Of a stretch of 64,000 nt of DNA, positions 19,029-26,862 are shown piece by piece. Position 1 is the first letter of the stretch; the number at the start of each line of letters is the position of its first letter. The notes under the pieces were generated by a model. It had not been told where the DNA came from. It saw nothing but the letters and a program-made list of their open reading frames with translations, and did no database searches. The stretch comes from Mesorhizobium loti (GTDB lineage: Bacteria > Pseudomonadota > Alphaproteobacteria > Rhizobiales > Rhizobiaceae), in contig AP017605.1 of assembly GCA_002356515.1 (NCBI GenBank), positions 6,495,020 to 6,559,019 of the forward strand, given 5' to 3'. The position numbers and the translations under genes were made by a program.

Positions 19029-20366
19029 TTACTGGAGCTTGCTCGGGTCGCCCGCCGATATCCGCGCGGTATCGCGATGAAGCAGCATGACCTGCTCGGC
19101 GTCCGATCTTCGGTCGTGAATCGGCTCCAGCGCAGCGTCTTCATCGAGTGCGAGAGCACCCGACAGATCGGGCGCAAGCACTGTCAGCTTCTGCTTGATG
19201 CCCCGCAGTTCCTCCTTGCCGAGTGTCAACCAACTGTTGGTCCCGCAGTAGCTGGCGAAGTCTTCGCTGGCGAGAACGCTGTGCGGATATTTCTTGGTCA
19301 GGGTCTGGAGGCGCTGGACCTCGTTTACAGCCGAGCCGAAGGCAGAGAATGTGAGCCGGTCGGTAAGCCCGACATTGCCGAACATCACATTACCGACATG
19401 CAGGCCGATACCAAATTGTATGTCGCCCAATCCCTGCTCCTTCCTGCGCAGATTGAGATCCATCATGCGCGCGGTCGCTTTGTGCGCGGCCGCAAGAGCA
19501 GCCTGGCAGGCGACCTCGGACTGCGAGCGGTGCCTTTCGCAAGGGTAGACGGCAATGAAGCCATCCCCGATGAAACTCATGATCTGTCCGCCTTTGCGAT
19601 TGAAAGGTGCGGCAACGGCGTCGAAAAACTGGTTCAGCGTATCGATATAGATTTCGCGGCCGGAGGTTTCGGCAAGCCTCGACGATCCACGCATATCGCC
19701 CATGACCAGCGCGGCCCGGATCGTATCGCCCTCGCCGCGCTTGATCTGGCCGTCCAGCACGCGCCTGCCGGCGTCGCCGCCGAGATAGGTGGTCATCATG
19801 TTGTCGGCGAGCTTGGTGAGCACCGCCATCTTGGTTGCGATAGCGAGATGGCTCTGGATGCGCAGCAGCGCCGAAATCATGCTGTCGCTGAAGCCTGTTG
19901 CACTGTCGGTGGACCAGGACCCGATCATGCCCTGACTGGTGTTGCTGAAGGGATGGACGAAAGCCATGTAGTCGGTGACGCCGATAAGCCTGAGTTCATC
20001 GAAAATAGGAAACTCCGGCGGCAATGACGGGTCGATCCGGCGTCGCAGATGGTCGAGCTTGTTGCTGAGCAGATGGTAGTATGGGCTGGTCAGGAATCTG
20101 TCGGACGGCCCGCCGGGCTCGGCGCGGAAGCCTTCCACTTCGATGCCCTGGCCGCGAAACCAGGTGAAGCCAAGCGCGTCATAAAGCGGATGCAGCATCG
20201 AAAAGCTCAAATGCACCCGCTTCAGCGGCAGGCCGGCAGCAGCCAGCCGTTCGCAAAAGCCTTTTACCAATGTTTCCAGGTCGCTGCCCGCCAGCGCCGA
20301 TTGGTTCAGCCAATCGGCAACCTTATCCATGAGAATGGTGGAAATTTCTGCTTGCGCTTTGCTCAT
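19029..20366 (-). CDS. Class III adenylate cyclase with N-terminal helical/sensor region
   Basis: 445 residues from the ATG at 20366; the frame runs on upstream to 20537, but that part is not protein-like. Residues 1-215 form an uncharacterised sensor-like region. The C-terminal cyclase domain keeps LVMGDMRGSSRL, MSFIGDGFIAVY and FGSAVNEVQRLQ, hence both metal aspartates and the Asn/Arg pair. No membrane segment is predicted. It is the fourth canonical cyclase in the window and lies between the peptide importer and the nucleotide-sugar dehydrogenase. Confidence 0.85.
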   Translation of the reverse strand: MSKAQAEISTILMDKVADWLNQSALAGSDLETLVKGFCERLAAAGLPLKRVHLSFSMLHPLYDALGFTWFRGQGIEVEGFRAEPGGPSDRFLTSPYYHLLSNKLDHLRRRIDPSLPPEFPIFDELRLIGVTDYMAFVHPFSNTSQGMIGSWSTDSATGFSDSMISALLRIQSHLAIATKMAVLTKLADNMMTTYLGGDAGRRVLDGQIKRGEGDTIRAALVMGDMRGSSRLAETSGREIYIDTLNQFFDAVAAPFNRKGGQIMSFIGDGFIAVYPCERHRSQSEVACQAALAAAHKATARMMDLNLRRKEQGLGDIQFGIGLHVGNVMFGNVGLTDRLTFSAFGSAVNEVQRLQTLTKKYPHSVLASEDFASYCGTNSWLTLGKEELRGIKQKLTVLAPDLSGALALDEDAALEPIHDRRSDAEQVMLLHRDTARISAGDPSKLQ

Positions 20367-20620
20367 GCTATCTCGAAACCCATTGAAGACCGGGCATTGT
20401 CCTTTGATCCGCCATAACACAGTCCGCCAACGACCCAAAGATAAAGCCCCGAAGTCAACGAGGCCGGCTTCGGCAGCATGCGGCAAGGAATTTCCCGGAT
20501 AACCGTCCTTGCAACCAAGGAGCGGGCGTAACTGCATCTATGCCTTATGTGGCGAGGCTGCCGGCGGAGTGCAATCACGATCCTGACATCCGGCAAAAAA
20601 ATTCGCCGGCTTAGACGCCG

Positions 20621-21964
20621 TCAGGCCTTCACCACCGTGTCTCGGGCCAGCCCGAGGCGGCCAAAAACATTGCGTGTGTCGAGGATCAGAAGGGCGTGAT
20701 CAGCGATGGTCTGATAGTCGATCGCATCGTGGTCGGTTGCAACGACGACAGCGTCGAAATCCTTCAAGGCCGCCTCGGTCAATTCGATCGAGCGGCGCCC
20801 CTTGATCGCCATATGCTCCCGTGTGGTCGGGATCTCGCTAACATGCGGATCGTGGAATTCCGCCTTGCCGCCCCATTCCTCGATGAGCTCAATGAGCCGC
20901 AACGAGGGGCTTTCGCGGATGTCGGGCACATTCTTCTTATAGGCCAGCCCGATGATGAGAATGCGCGAGCGGCTGAGCGCCTTGCCGCAGCGCCGGTCCA
21001 GCGCCTTCGCCAGTTCATCGACCACATGACGCGGCATGGCCGTATTGATCTCTGCCGCCAGCTCGATGAAGCGGGTCGGCAGTTCGTATTCGCGCGCCTT
21101 TCACGTCAGGTAGAAGGGATCGATCGGAACGCAGTGCCCGCCAAGTCCCGGGCCAGGATAGAAAGGCATGTAGCCGAAGGGCTTGCTCTTTGCCGCCTCG
21201 ATCACCTCCCAGATGTCGATGCCCATCGCCCCGAGCACAACCTTCAATTCGTTGACGAGGGCTATGTTGACCGAACGGAAGATGTTTTCCGTCAGCTTGA
21301 CCGCCTCGGCGGTCGCGGTGGTGGAAACCGGAACGACGGTCTTGACCACGCTTTGGTAGAAAGCTTGCACGAGCGCCGCCGCTTCAATGCCGTCGCCCGC
21401 CACGACCTTGGGTATCGTCGCGACTTCAAAGCTGCGGTTGCCGGGATCCTCGCGTTCGGGCGAGAAGCCGAGGAAGAAGTCTATCTTCGACTGCAAGCCG
21501 GTTGCTTCCAGGATGGGCTTGATCACGTCGTCGGTGGTGCCGGGATAGGTGGTCGATTCCAGCACGATGAGCTGGCCGAGGCGCAGATGCTTCGCGATAG
21601 TGCCAGCCGTGTTCGTGACAAAGGAGAGATCCGGCTCGCGGTGTTTCGTCAGCGGTGTCGGAACGCAGATGATGATGACATCGCAGACGGCCAGTTCGGT
21701 AAAATCCGCGGTGGCGCGGAACCGTCCGCTCGCCACCTGACCGGCAAGGACTTCCGACGTCACTGCCTCGATGTAGGATTGGCCGTCGTTCAGGCTCTCG
21801 ACCTTCCGGGCTTCGATGTCGAAGCCGGAAACCGGGAAGCCGGCGCGTGCGACCGCGACCGCCAAGGGTAACCCGACATAGCCCAGTCCGATCACGCCGA
21901 CCTGCGCGGCGCGCGTCGAGATCCGGTTGAGAAGACGGTCATATATCGATTGTGAGGCGTCCAA
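20621..21964 (-). pseudogene. Nucleotide-sugar dehydrogenase (UDP-GlcNAc/UDP-Glc dehydrogenase family) interrupted by in-frame TGA
   Basis: The whole frame would encode about 447 residues, the normal length for this family. The N-terminal part has the Rossmann motif GLGYVGLPLA and the catalytic Cys278 in GGHCVPIDP. Codon 288, directly after FYLT, is TGA (21101-21103). Reading then continues in the same frame with KAREYELPTRFIELAAEINT, and the C-terminal domain (LIIGLAYKKNVPDIRESP) ends at 20621. Family members usually carry Trp at this position, so TGG to TGA is the simplest explanation. It could be a real nonsense mutation, a base-call error, or readthrough. The start is a TTG with a GGAAAG ribosome site. 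The enzyme would oxidise a UDP-sugar to its uronic acid. Confidence 0.82.
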
Positions 21965-22078
21965 AAGTCTGCTTTCCAGTCAATTCGGACAGGCTGTCCG
22001 TTGCCATGGCGAGGCTCACCTGGTCCCCGGAACCATGGCCGAGGCATATTGCGGAAGATCGGTTTCCGCAAGCCGTCA

Positions 22079-23257
22079 TCAAACCGGCGCCTTCGCCTTC
22101 AGGCTTGCGGCAGCCATCGCATAGCCGCCCGCGGCGCCATCGATGAAATGAACATGATCGCGCTGCAGCGGCGAGGCGACGAGGCATGTCATCAAGGCCG
22201 ATTTCTGGCGGTGCAGGCCGTAGCTGCAGATGCCCGCCTCTTCTGCCTGTTTCAGCCGGCTCTCGATCCGCTGCAACACATCCGCGTCAACGTCGATGGT
22301 CATCTTCAAGCCGTCGTCGAACTTCCGGAAATCCGAATTGCTGGCCACCTCGCGTTTGTAGACCTTCGGATCGAAACGACCGATGGTCCAGCCAAATCTG
22401 TCGGTGACCGCCGTAAGCGTCATCAGGAATATCACCCACAGCTTCGCCAGCCACCGCCGCCCTGGCGGCGCCGTGGCCCGCGCCTCGACATCAAGGCCGG
22501 CGGGCAAGAGACTGTAGCCCGGCCCTTCCACCGGCACCGGGTGGCCATCGCGCTCCTGCCTGCCGGCAAGGGCGATGATGTCGGAAGCCAGAAACTGAAA
22601 ACCGCGCAAATCGCGCGACACTCCCGGTATGGCTATGATCGAGACGATTTCGCCGTGCCGGGCTTCTATCGGGTTCCAGCGGCAGGAGAGGCCGGTCAGA
22701 TCCGGCCGCGCGCCGGCCGGCGCGGGATCTATCCGGTAGCGCCCGGCTTTCATCTCGGCCTCCGCCCAACTGCCGCCACCGCCGGCGAACATGGCATAGA
22801 ACACCGCTTCGGAGGCCTGGAACCGCGCCACGCGAACGTCGAGGCCTTGCGCTCTTATATCCTCTATCGGCACGATTGCGGCACGCAAGGTCAGGTCCAG
22901 TTCGTCCGCCACCCATCTCTGGACAGCCGCCAGAGCGTTGCGGGTGACCTCCAACGCCGAGCCGGGAAACGCCACGAGCGCACCGTCGCCGCCGAAGACA
23001 AAGGGGAGATCTTGCCGGCCCAGCGCATTGAGCAGCGCCGAAATGACGCTGGCGCCGGCCATGTTGACGGTTTTGTAGCGCCCGGCCTCGATCGCCTTGG
23101 TCGAGCCGACGATGTCGGCGGTGGCCAGCGCCCAATCATCAGGGAGAGGCCGATAGTTGTCGATATCGGCAACGCTTTCGAACTTTGCGAAAACCGGCAG
23201 GGAAGCGACAAACGGGTCGGACGCGGCAGCTGTTTCCATGAGCATCAGATAGCACAT
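22079..23257 (-). CDS. DUF3095 family, divergent nucleotide-cyclase-like protein
   Basis: 392 residues. The N-terminal region keeps a cyclase-like core: ATADIVGSTKAI (metal Asp position) and FVFGGDGALVAFP (second Asp in a GGD turn). The rest follows the DUF3095 pattern, with a short hydrophobic segment LAKLWVIFLMTL and a C-terminal region ending near GAAGGYAMAA. Whether it makes a cyclic nucleotide is unknown. Three in-frame Mets (23257, 23245, 23239) are possible starts and none has a clear ribosome site. It is divergent from the glycosyltransferase gene. Confidence 0.72.
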   Translation of the reverse strand: MCYLMLMETAAASDPFVASLPVFAKFESVADIDNYRPLPDDWALATADIVGSTKAIEAGRYKTVNMAGASVISALLNALGRQDLPFVFGGDGALVAFPGSALEVTRNALAAVQRWVADELDLTLRAAIVPIEDIRAQGLDVRVARFQASEAVFYAMFAGGGGSWAEAEMKAGRYRIDPAPAGARPDLTGLSCRWNPIEARHGEIVSIIAIPGVSRDLRGFQFLASDIIALAGRQERDGHPVPVEGPGYSLLPAGLDVEARATAPPGRRWLAKLWVIFLMTLTAVTDRFGWTIGRFDPKVYKREVASNSDFRKFDDGLKMTIDVDADVLQRIESRLKQAEEAGICSYGLHRQKSALMTCLVASPLQRDHVHFIDGAAGGYAMAAASLKAKAPV

Positions 23258-23330
23258 TCCACGGCTTGAAGGCGAAGGCGATCATGCTTTGAAATTGACT
23301 TGCGCAGGCTTTCTGGGGATAGGTCCGGCG

Positions 23331-24419
23331 ATGCGAATTGCCTTCTACGCGGCCCTGAAGTCGCCCAACCATCCCGTTGCCTCCGGCGACCGCCAGATGG
23401 CACGGATGCTCATCAAGGCGCTGGAGCACGCAGGGCACAGCGTCGAACTGGCATCCGAATTACGCTTCTATCTACGCGATCCGGAATTGAAAAGTTTCGA
23501 AGCGCTCAAGATCGAGGCCCGAGAAGAAGCCGCGCGGCTGACCAAGCTTTGGGATCGTGACGGCAAGCCCGATCTTTGGTTCACCTATCATCCCTACTAC
23601 AAGGCGCCCGACCTGATCGGGCCCGAACTGGCGTCGGCCTTTGCTGTCCCCTATGTGACAGCGGAAGCCTCCTATTCGAGGCGGCGCAACGCCGGTCTGT
23701 GGGCCGATGCGCAAGCGTTGGTGGCGCGCGCCGTCGCACAGGCGGCGCTGAACATCTGCTTCACGCAAAGGGATCGTCAGGGACTGGCAGATGCGATCCC
23801 CGACGCCGCTTTCGGCATGCTTTCGCCCTTCATCGACACATCGGTGTTCCGGGAAACGCCGGCACGCGGTTGTCCGACGCGCCTCGTTACCGTCGCCATG
23901 ATGCGCCCGGGCGACAAAGTCGAAAGCTATCGCATGCTGGCGCAGGCGCTTGCTTCGATCGGCCACCTGCCCTGGACCATGTCGGTCGTCGGGGACGGGC
24001 CGGCCCGTGACGAGGTCAAAGCGCAATTCGCCGGCTTGCCCGCCGACCGTATCGAATGGTTTGGCGCGATTGAGCCAGCCGCCGTGCCGGATGTCCTGTG
24101 CAGCGGGGGAATTTACGTCTGGCCAGGTTACGGCGAGGCCTATGGCGTTGCCTATCTTGAAGCGCAGGCCGCCGGCCTGCCGGTGGTGGCCCAGGATATC
24201 GCCGGCGTGCCGGAGGTCGTGCGGGATGGCCAGACCGGGTTTCTCACCCCGCCGGGCGATGTGGCGGCGTTCGCTTCAGCCATTGAAAGGCTGCTGGGCC
24301 GTAACGACGAAAGAACCATCATGGCCGCAGAAGCCAGACGTTTCGTCCTCGAAGAACGTTCCCTCGGTGGTGCAACGGCGCGTCTGGCCGAACTTCTCGC
24401 GAAGGTCCCGGTTTCATGA
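23331..24419 (+). CDS. Glycosyltransferase family 4 (GT-B fold)
   Basis: 362 residues from MRIAFYAALKSPNHP. The C-terminal GT-B half has the family pattern: IYVWPGYGEAYGVAYLEAQAAGLPVV (E-x7-E type nucleotide-sugar site), then GVPEVVRDGQTGFL. The N-terminal motif SPNHPVASGDRQMARMLIKAL is the acceptor-side loop. It overlaps the next gene by four bases (ATGA), so the transferase and the deacetylase are translationally coupled and probably act on the same glycan. Confidence 0.88.
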   Translation: MRIAFYAALKSPNHPVASGDRQMARMLIKALEHAGHSVELASELRFYLRDPELKSFEALKIEAREEAARLTKLWDRDGKPDLWFTYHPYYKAPDLIGPELASAFAVPYVTAEASYSRRRNAGLWADAQALVARAVAQAALNICFTQRDRQGLADAIPDAAFGMLSPFIDTSVFRETPARGCPTRLVTVAMMRPGDKVESYRMLAQALASIGHLPWTMSVVGDGPARDEVKAQFAGLPADRIEWFGAIEPAAVPDVLCSGGIYVWPGYGEAYGVAYLEAQAAGLPVVAQDIAGVPEVVRDGQTGFLTPPGDVAAFASAIERLLGRNDERTIMAAEARRFVLEERSLGGATARLAELLAKVPVS

Positions 24420-25180
24420 CATCCGATCAGATCTGGCAGCCATTGGTGGAACAACTGGCGCGCGGGCAACGGGCGGGCCGTAAGGCAGAGTTCTGGCTGC
24501 GCGACGATGACGCCGTGGAGCCGACGCCTGCGCTTGATCGGCTGCTTAACCTCACTGCTGAATTCGCGGTTCCAATCACTCTGGCCGTCATTCCGGCCAT
24601 GACCGATGAGAAGCTTACCGTCCGGCTTGACGAGGCGCCGCATGCCACGGTCGCCATCCATGGCTGGGCGCACCGGAATCATGCGCCCGAGGACCAGAAA
24701 AAGCAGGAGCTCGGCCCGCATCGGCCACGCGAGGTGGTGCTCGATGATCTGGCGCGCGGACTGTCGCACATAACCGGCCTGCACGGCGCACGTGCCGTTC
24801 CGATGCTGGTGCCACCCTGGAACAGGATCGATGCCGGCTTGGTATCCGGCCTTGGATCGATAGGATTTGCGGCATTGTCGGTCTATGGGCCGCCGAAGCC
24901 GGCTTCGCTGGCGGTCATCAACAGCAATGTCGACATCATGGATTGGCATGGCACGCGCAGTTGCCGCGATCATGGCCTGTTGGTTCAGGCTATCACCGCG
25001 CACTTGCAGCATGCGTTCGACGGCGGCGAACCGGTCGGCCTGCTCACCCACCATCTCGTACATGATGAATCGGCCTGGCTTTTCCTCGAACGGCTGTTCA
25101 CAGTCACCGCACAGACCGAGGCCTGTGCATGGCTTCAGATCAGGACACTGATCGGGCGCAGCGCCGGCTCAGGAAAATAG
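24416..25180 (+). CDS. Polysaccharide deacetylase-like protein
   Basis: 254 residues. RKAEFWLRDDDAVEPT provides the paired aspartates seen at the start of this deacetylase branch, VAIHGWAHRNH the histidine motif, and AVPMLVPPWNRID the later loop. It lacks a signal peptide, so it is predicted to act in the cytoplasm on a precursor. Its ATG lies within the end of the glycosyltransferase gene. It ends one base before the convergent MBL gene, leaving no room for an intergenic terminator. Confidence 0.8.
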   Translation: MTSDQIWQPLVEQLARGQRAGRKAEFWLRDDDAVEPTPALDRLLNLTAEFAVPITLAVIPAMTDEKLTVRLDEAPHATVAIHGWAHRNHAPEDQKKQELGPHRPREVVLDDLARGLSHITGLHGARAVPMLVPPWNRIDAGLVSGLGSIGFAALSVYGPPKPASLAVINSNVDIMDWHGTRSCRDHGLLVQAITAHLQHAFDGGEPVGLLTHHLVHDESAWLFLERLFTVTAQTEACAWLQIRTLIGRSAGSGK

Positions 25181-25181
25181 C

Positions 25182-26036
25182 TCAGCGCTTTTTGTCTAAT
25201 GAGATCGGAAATTTGAGCGTTTGGCCATCCCGCGCGGCAAAAGCGCCGGTAAACCTGTCTTTGGCCAATTTCTCCATCTCGTCCAATTCCCCGTCGGTGC
25301 GCGACGGTTCGTGGTGAAACAGCGCAAGCCCGCGCGCACCGGCGGCCTCACAGAGCTTGACGCCCTGTTGCCATGTCGAGTGCCCGTTGCCGCGGTAGCG
25401 CTCCATTTCCTCCTCGGTATAGGTGCAATCGTAAATGACGAGGTCGGCATCTTCGATCAGCCGGAGCACCGCCTGATCGAGTTTGCCCGGTTCGTGCTCG
25501 GTGTCGGTGATCACCGCCACGACGCGGCCGCCCCATTCGACCCGGTAGCCTATGCAGCCGCCTGGATGGGTAAGACTGCCGGTTCGCACCACAACCCTTT
25601 CGCGCGGCCGAAGCACGTCTCCGGATACGAAATCGCGGTAGTCGAGATTTGCCTTGCAGATGTCCAGTTTCACCGGAAACCACGGCGGCCGAATGAACTC
25701 ATCGACCATCTCGCGGGTCGTCATGCGTCCAGCGAGATGCCCGGACCAAAGTGTAACCTTGAAGCCCCTTTCATAGATAGGCTTGAAGGCCGGCAGCCCG
25801 ATGATGTGATCGTAGTGGCAATGGGTGAAAAACAGTTCGAAATCGGTCACGCCCGACGCCCGAAGCGCCCTGCCGGCAGGCCGCAGGCCAGAGCCCGCAT
25901 CGAACAGAAGCGTATCCTTGCCGCACCGCATCTCGATGCAGCTTGTGTTGCCGCCATAGCGGGAGAATTCTGGCCCCGATACCGGAATGCTGCCGCGCAC
26001 GCCCCAAAACCTGACCAGGAAAACGTCGTCGTCCAT
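25182..26036 (-). CDS. MBL-fold metallo-hydrolase
   Basis: 284 residues. The metal motif is THCHYDHIIGLP, with further ligands likely at LTHPGG, ITDTEH and LFHHEPSRTD. The start FWGVRGSIPVSG..RYGGNTSC is typical of the PhnP/RNase Z-like cyclic-phosphodiesterase side of the superfamily. A cyclic nucleotide phosphodiesterase role is attractive because the next gene encodes a cyclic-nucleotide-binding protein and five cyclase-like genes lie nearby, but this is inference. GGGG precedes the ATG at 26036 at reasonable spacing. Confidence 0.83.
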   Translation of the reverse strand: MDDDVFLVRFWGVRGSIPVSGPEFSRYGGNTSCIEMRCGKDTLLFDAGSGLRPAGRALRASGVTDFELFFTHCHYDHIIGLPAFKPIYERGFKVTLWSGHLAGRMTTREMVDEFIRPPWFPVKLDICKANLDYRDFVSGDVLRPRERVVVRTGSLTHPGGCIGYRVEWGGRVVAVITDTEHEPGKLDQAVLRLIEDADLVIYDCTYTEEEMERYRGNGHSTWQQGVKLCEAAGARGLALFHHEPSRTDGELDEMEKLAKDRFTGAFAARDGQTLKFPISLDKKR

Positions 26037-26111
26037 GCTACCCCTTCGCAGTCAAGTCGCCCATGGTAGCCAGTGCCATCACGGCGGCGAGGACTAAGCT
26101 CACGTCACGTG

Positions 26112-26561
26112 TCACTTGGCGCTTCGTGCGTCGATCAGATCCGCGGTCGTATGGCTTAGGCGATCGGCAAGAACCCGCACCATCTCGATGGTCATTTCCG
26201 GGAACTCCTTCATAAGCCTCAGGAAATGATCCTTGCGGATTCTCAAGGCTTCCAGCTGACTTGCGGCCCTGACGGTGGCGGTGCGGGAGCTGTTGCACAA
26301 TATGGCGATCTCGCCAACAATCGAATTTGGCACCAGTTCGGCGACTTTTATCGGTCCGCTGTCGGAATCGACCAGAATATCCGCCCTGCCTGAAAGGATG
26401 ACATAAGCGGCGTCTCCCTCGTCGCCCTGCCGGAAAAGGATCTCGCCGGCGCTGTAGCTCACGCGATCGGATGTGAATGCAAGCAGCTTGAGCTTTGCCG
26501 GCTCTACGCCGGAGAACAAGGGAACGCGTTGCAGCATTCCAACCTCATCCTTGAGCAGCAT
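26112..26561 (-). CDS. Stand-alone cyclic nucleotide-binding domain protein
   Basis: 149 residues, nearly all one cNMP-binding domain: VPLFSGVEPAKLKLLA, then ILFRQGDEGDAAYVILSG, then the phosphate-binding cassette VGEIAILCNSSRTATVRA with its conserved Glu and Arg. There is no DNA-binding or catalytic domain, so it probably signals by protein contact. ATG 26561 with GGGAAGG nine bases upstream is preferred over an upstream TTG. The MBL hydrolase gene follows about 75 bases later on the same strand. Confidence 0.85.
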   Translation of the reverse strand: MLLKDEVGMLQRVPLFSGVEPAKLKLLAFTSDRVSYSAGEILFRQGDEGDAAYVILSGRADILVDSDSGPIKVAELVPNSIVGEIAILCNSSRTATVRAASQLEALRIRKDHFLRLMKEFPEMTIEMVRVLADRLSHTTADLIDARSAK

Positions 26562-26862
26562 TGTCGCAAACCTTCCCAAAAATTCGCGTTTGCCAGACTA
26601 GAGCAACGGCCGCCCGGATGGAATCGATTCTGTTTTCCGGGATGGCGAGACGAGCCTCGCGAAAGGTGGCGAGCCTGATGTCGTGCGATCGAGCGATGCC
26701 GCCTGAAAAAATGGGCGTCCGCCAGCCGAAAAGCTGGATGAAGTTGCGGCAAACCCTTCTTGTTTTCGGCGCGGATGTATTCTCGCTACGCCTTTCGCCA
26801 AATCCCTTGACCTTGCAGCAAATTCTCACCGGCGAAATGATCCCATCTGAACGTCCGTTGCT
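26562..26862. other. Intergenic region, no gene seen
   Basis: About 300 bases between the stop of the ABC gene and the start of the cNMP-binding gene, both on the minus strand. The short frames here have no recognisable protein character. Near 26600 there is an imperfect palindromic stretch centred on GGAATCGATTC that could be a dispersed repeat. The promoter of the cNMP-binding gene presumably lies here. Confidence 0.4.

Noticed and set aside
20585..20615. Terminator after the nucleotide-sugar dehydrogenase gene
   Set aside because: The CCGGC/GCCGG arms are only five bases and the T-run lies in the loop rather than after the stem.
20621..21037. Separate 138-aa gene starting at MPRHVVDELAK
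   Set aside because: It is the in-frame C-terminal part of the nucleotide-sugar dehydrogenase downstream of the TGA; there is no independent ribosome site and the family continues across the stop.
26580..26640. Further member of the dispersed repeat family between the cNMP and ABC genes
   Set aside because: It shares only TAGAGCAAC and a small palindrome with other sites; similarity to the two clear copies is too weak.
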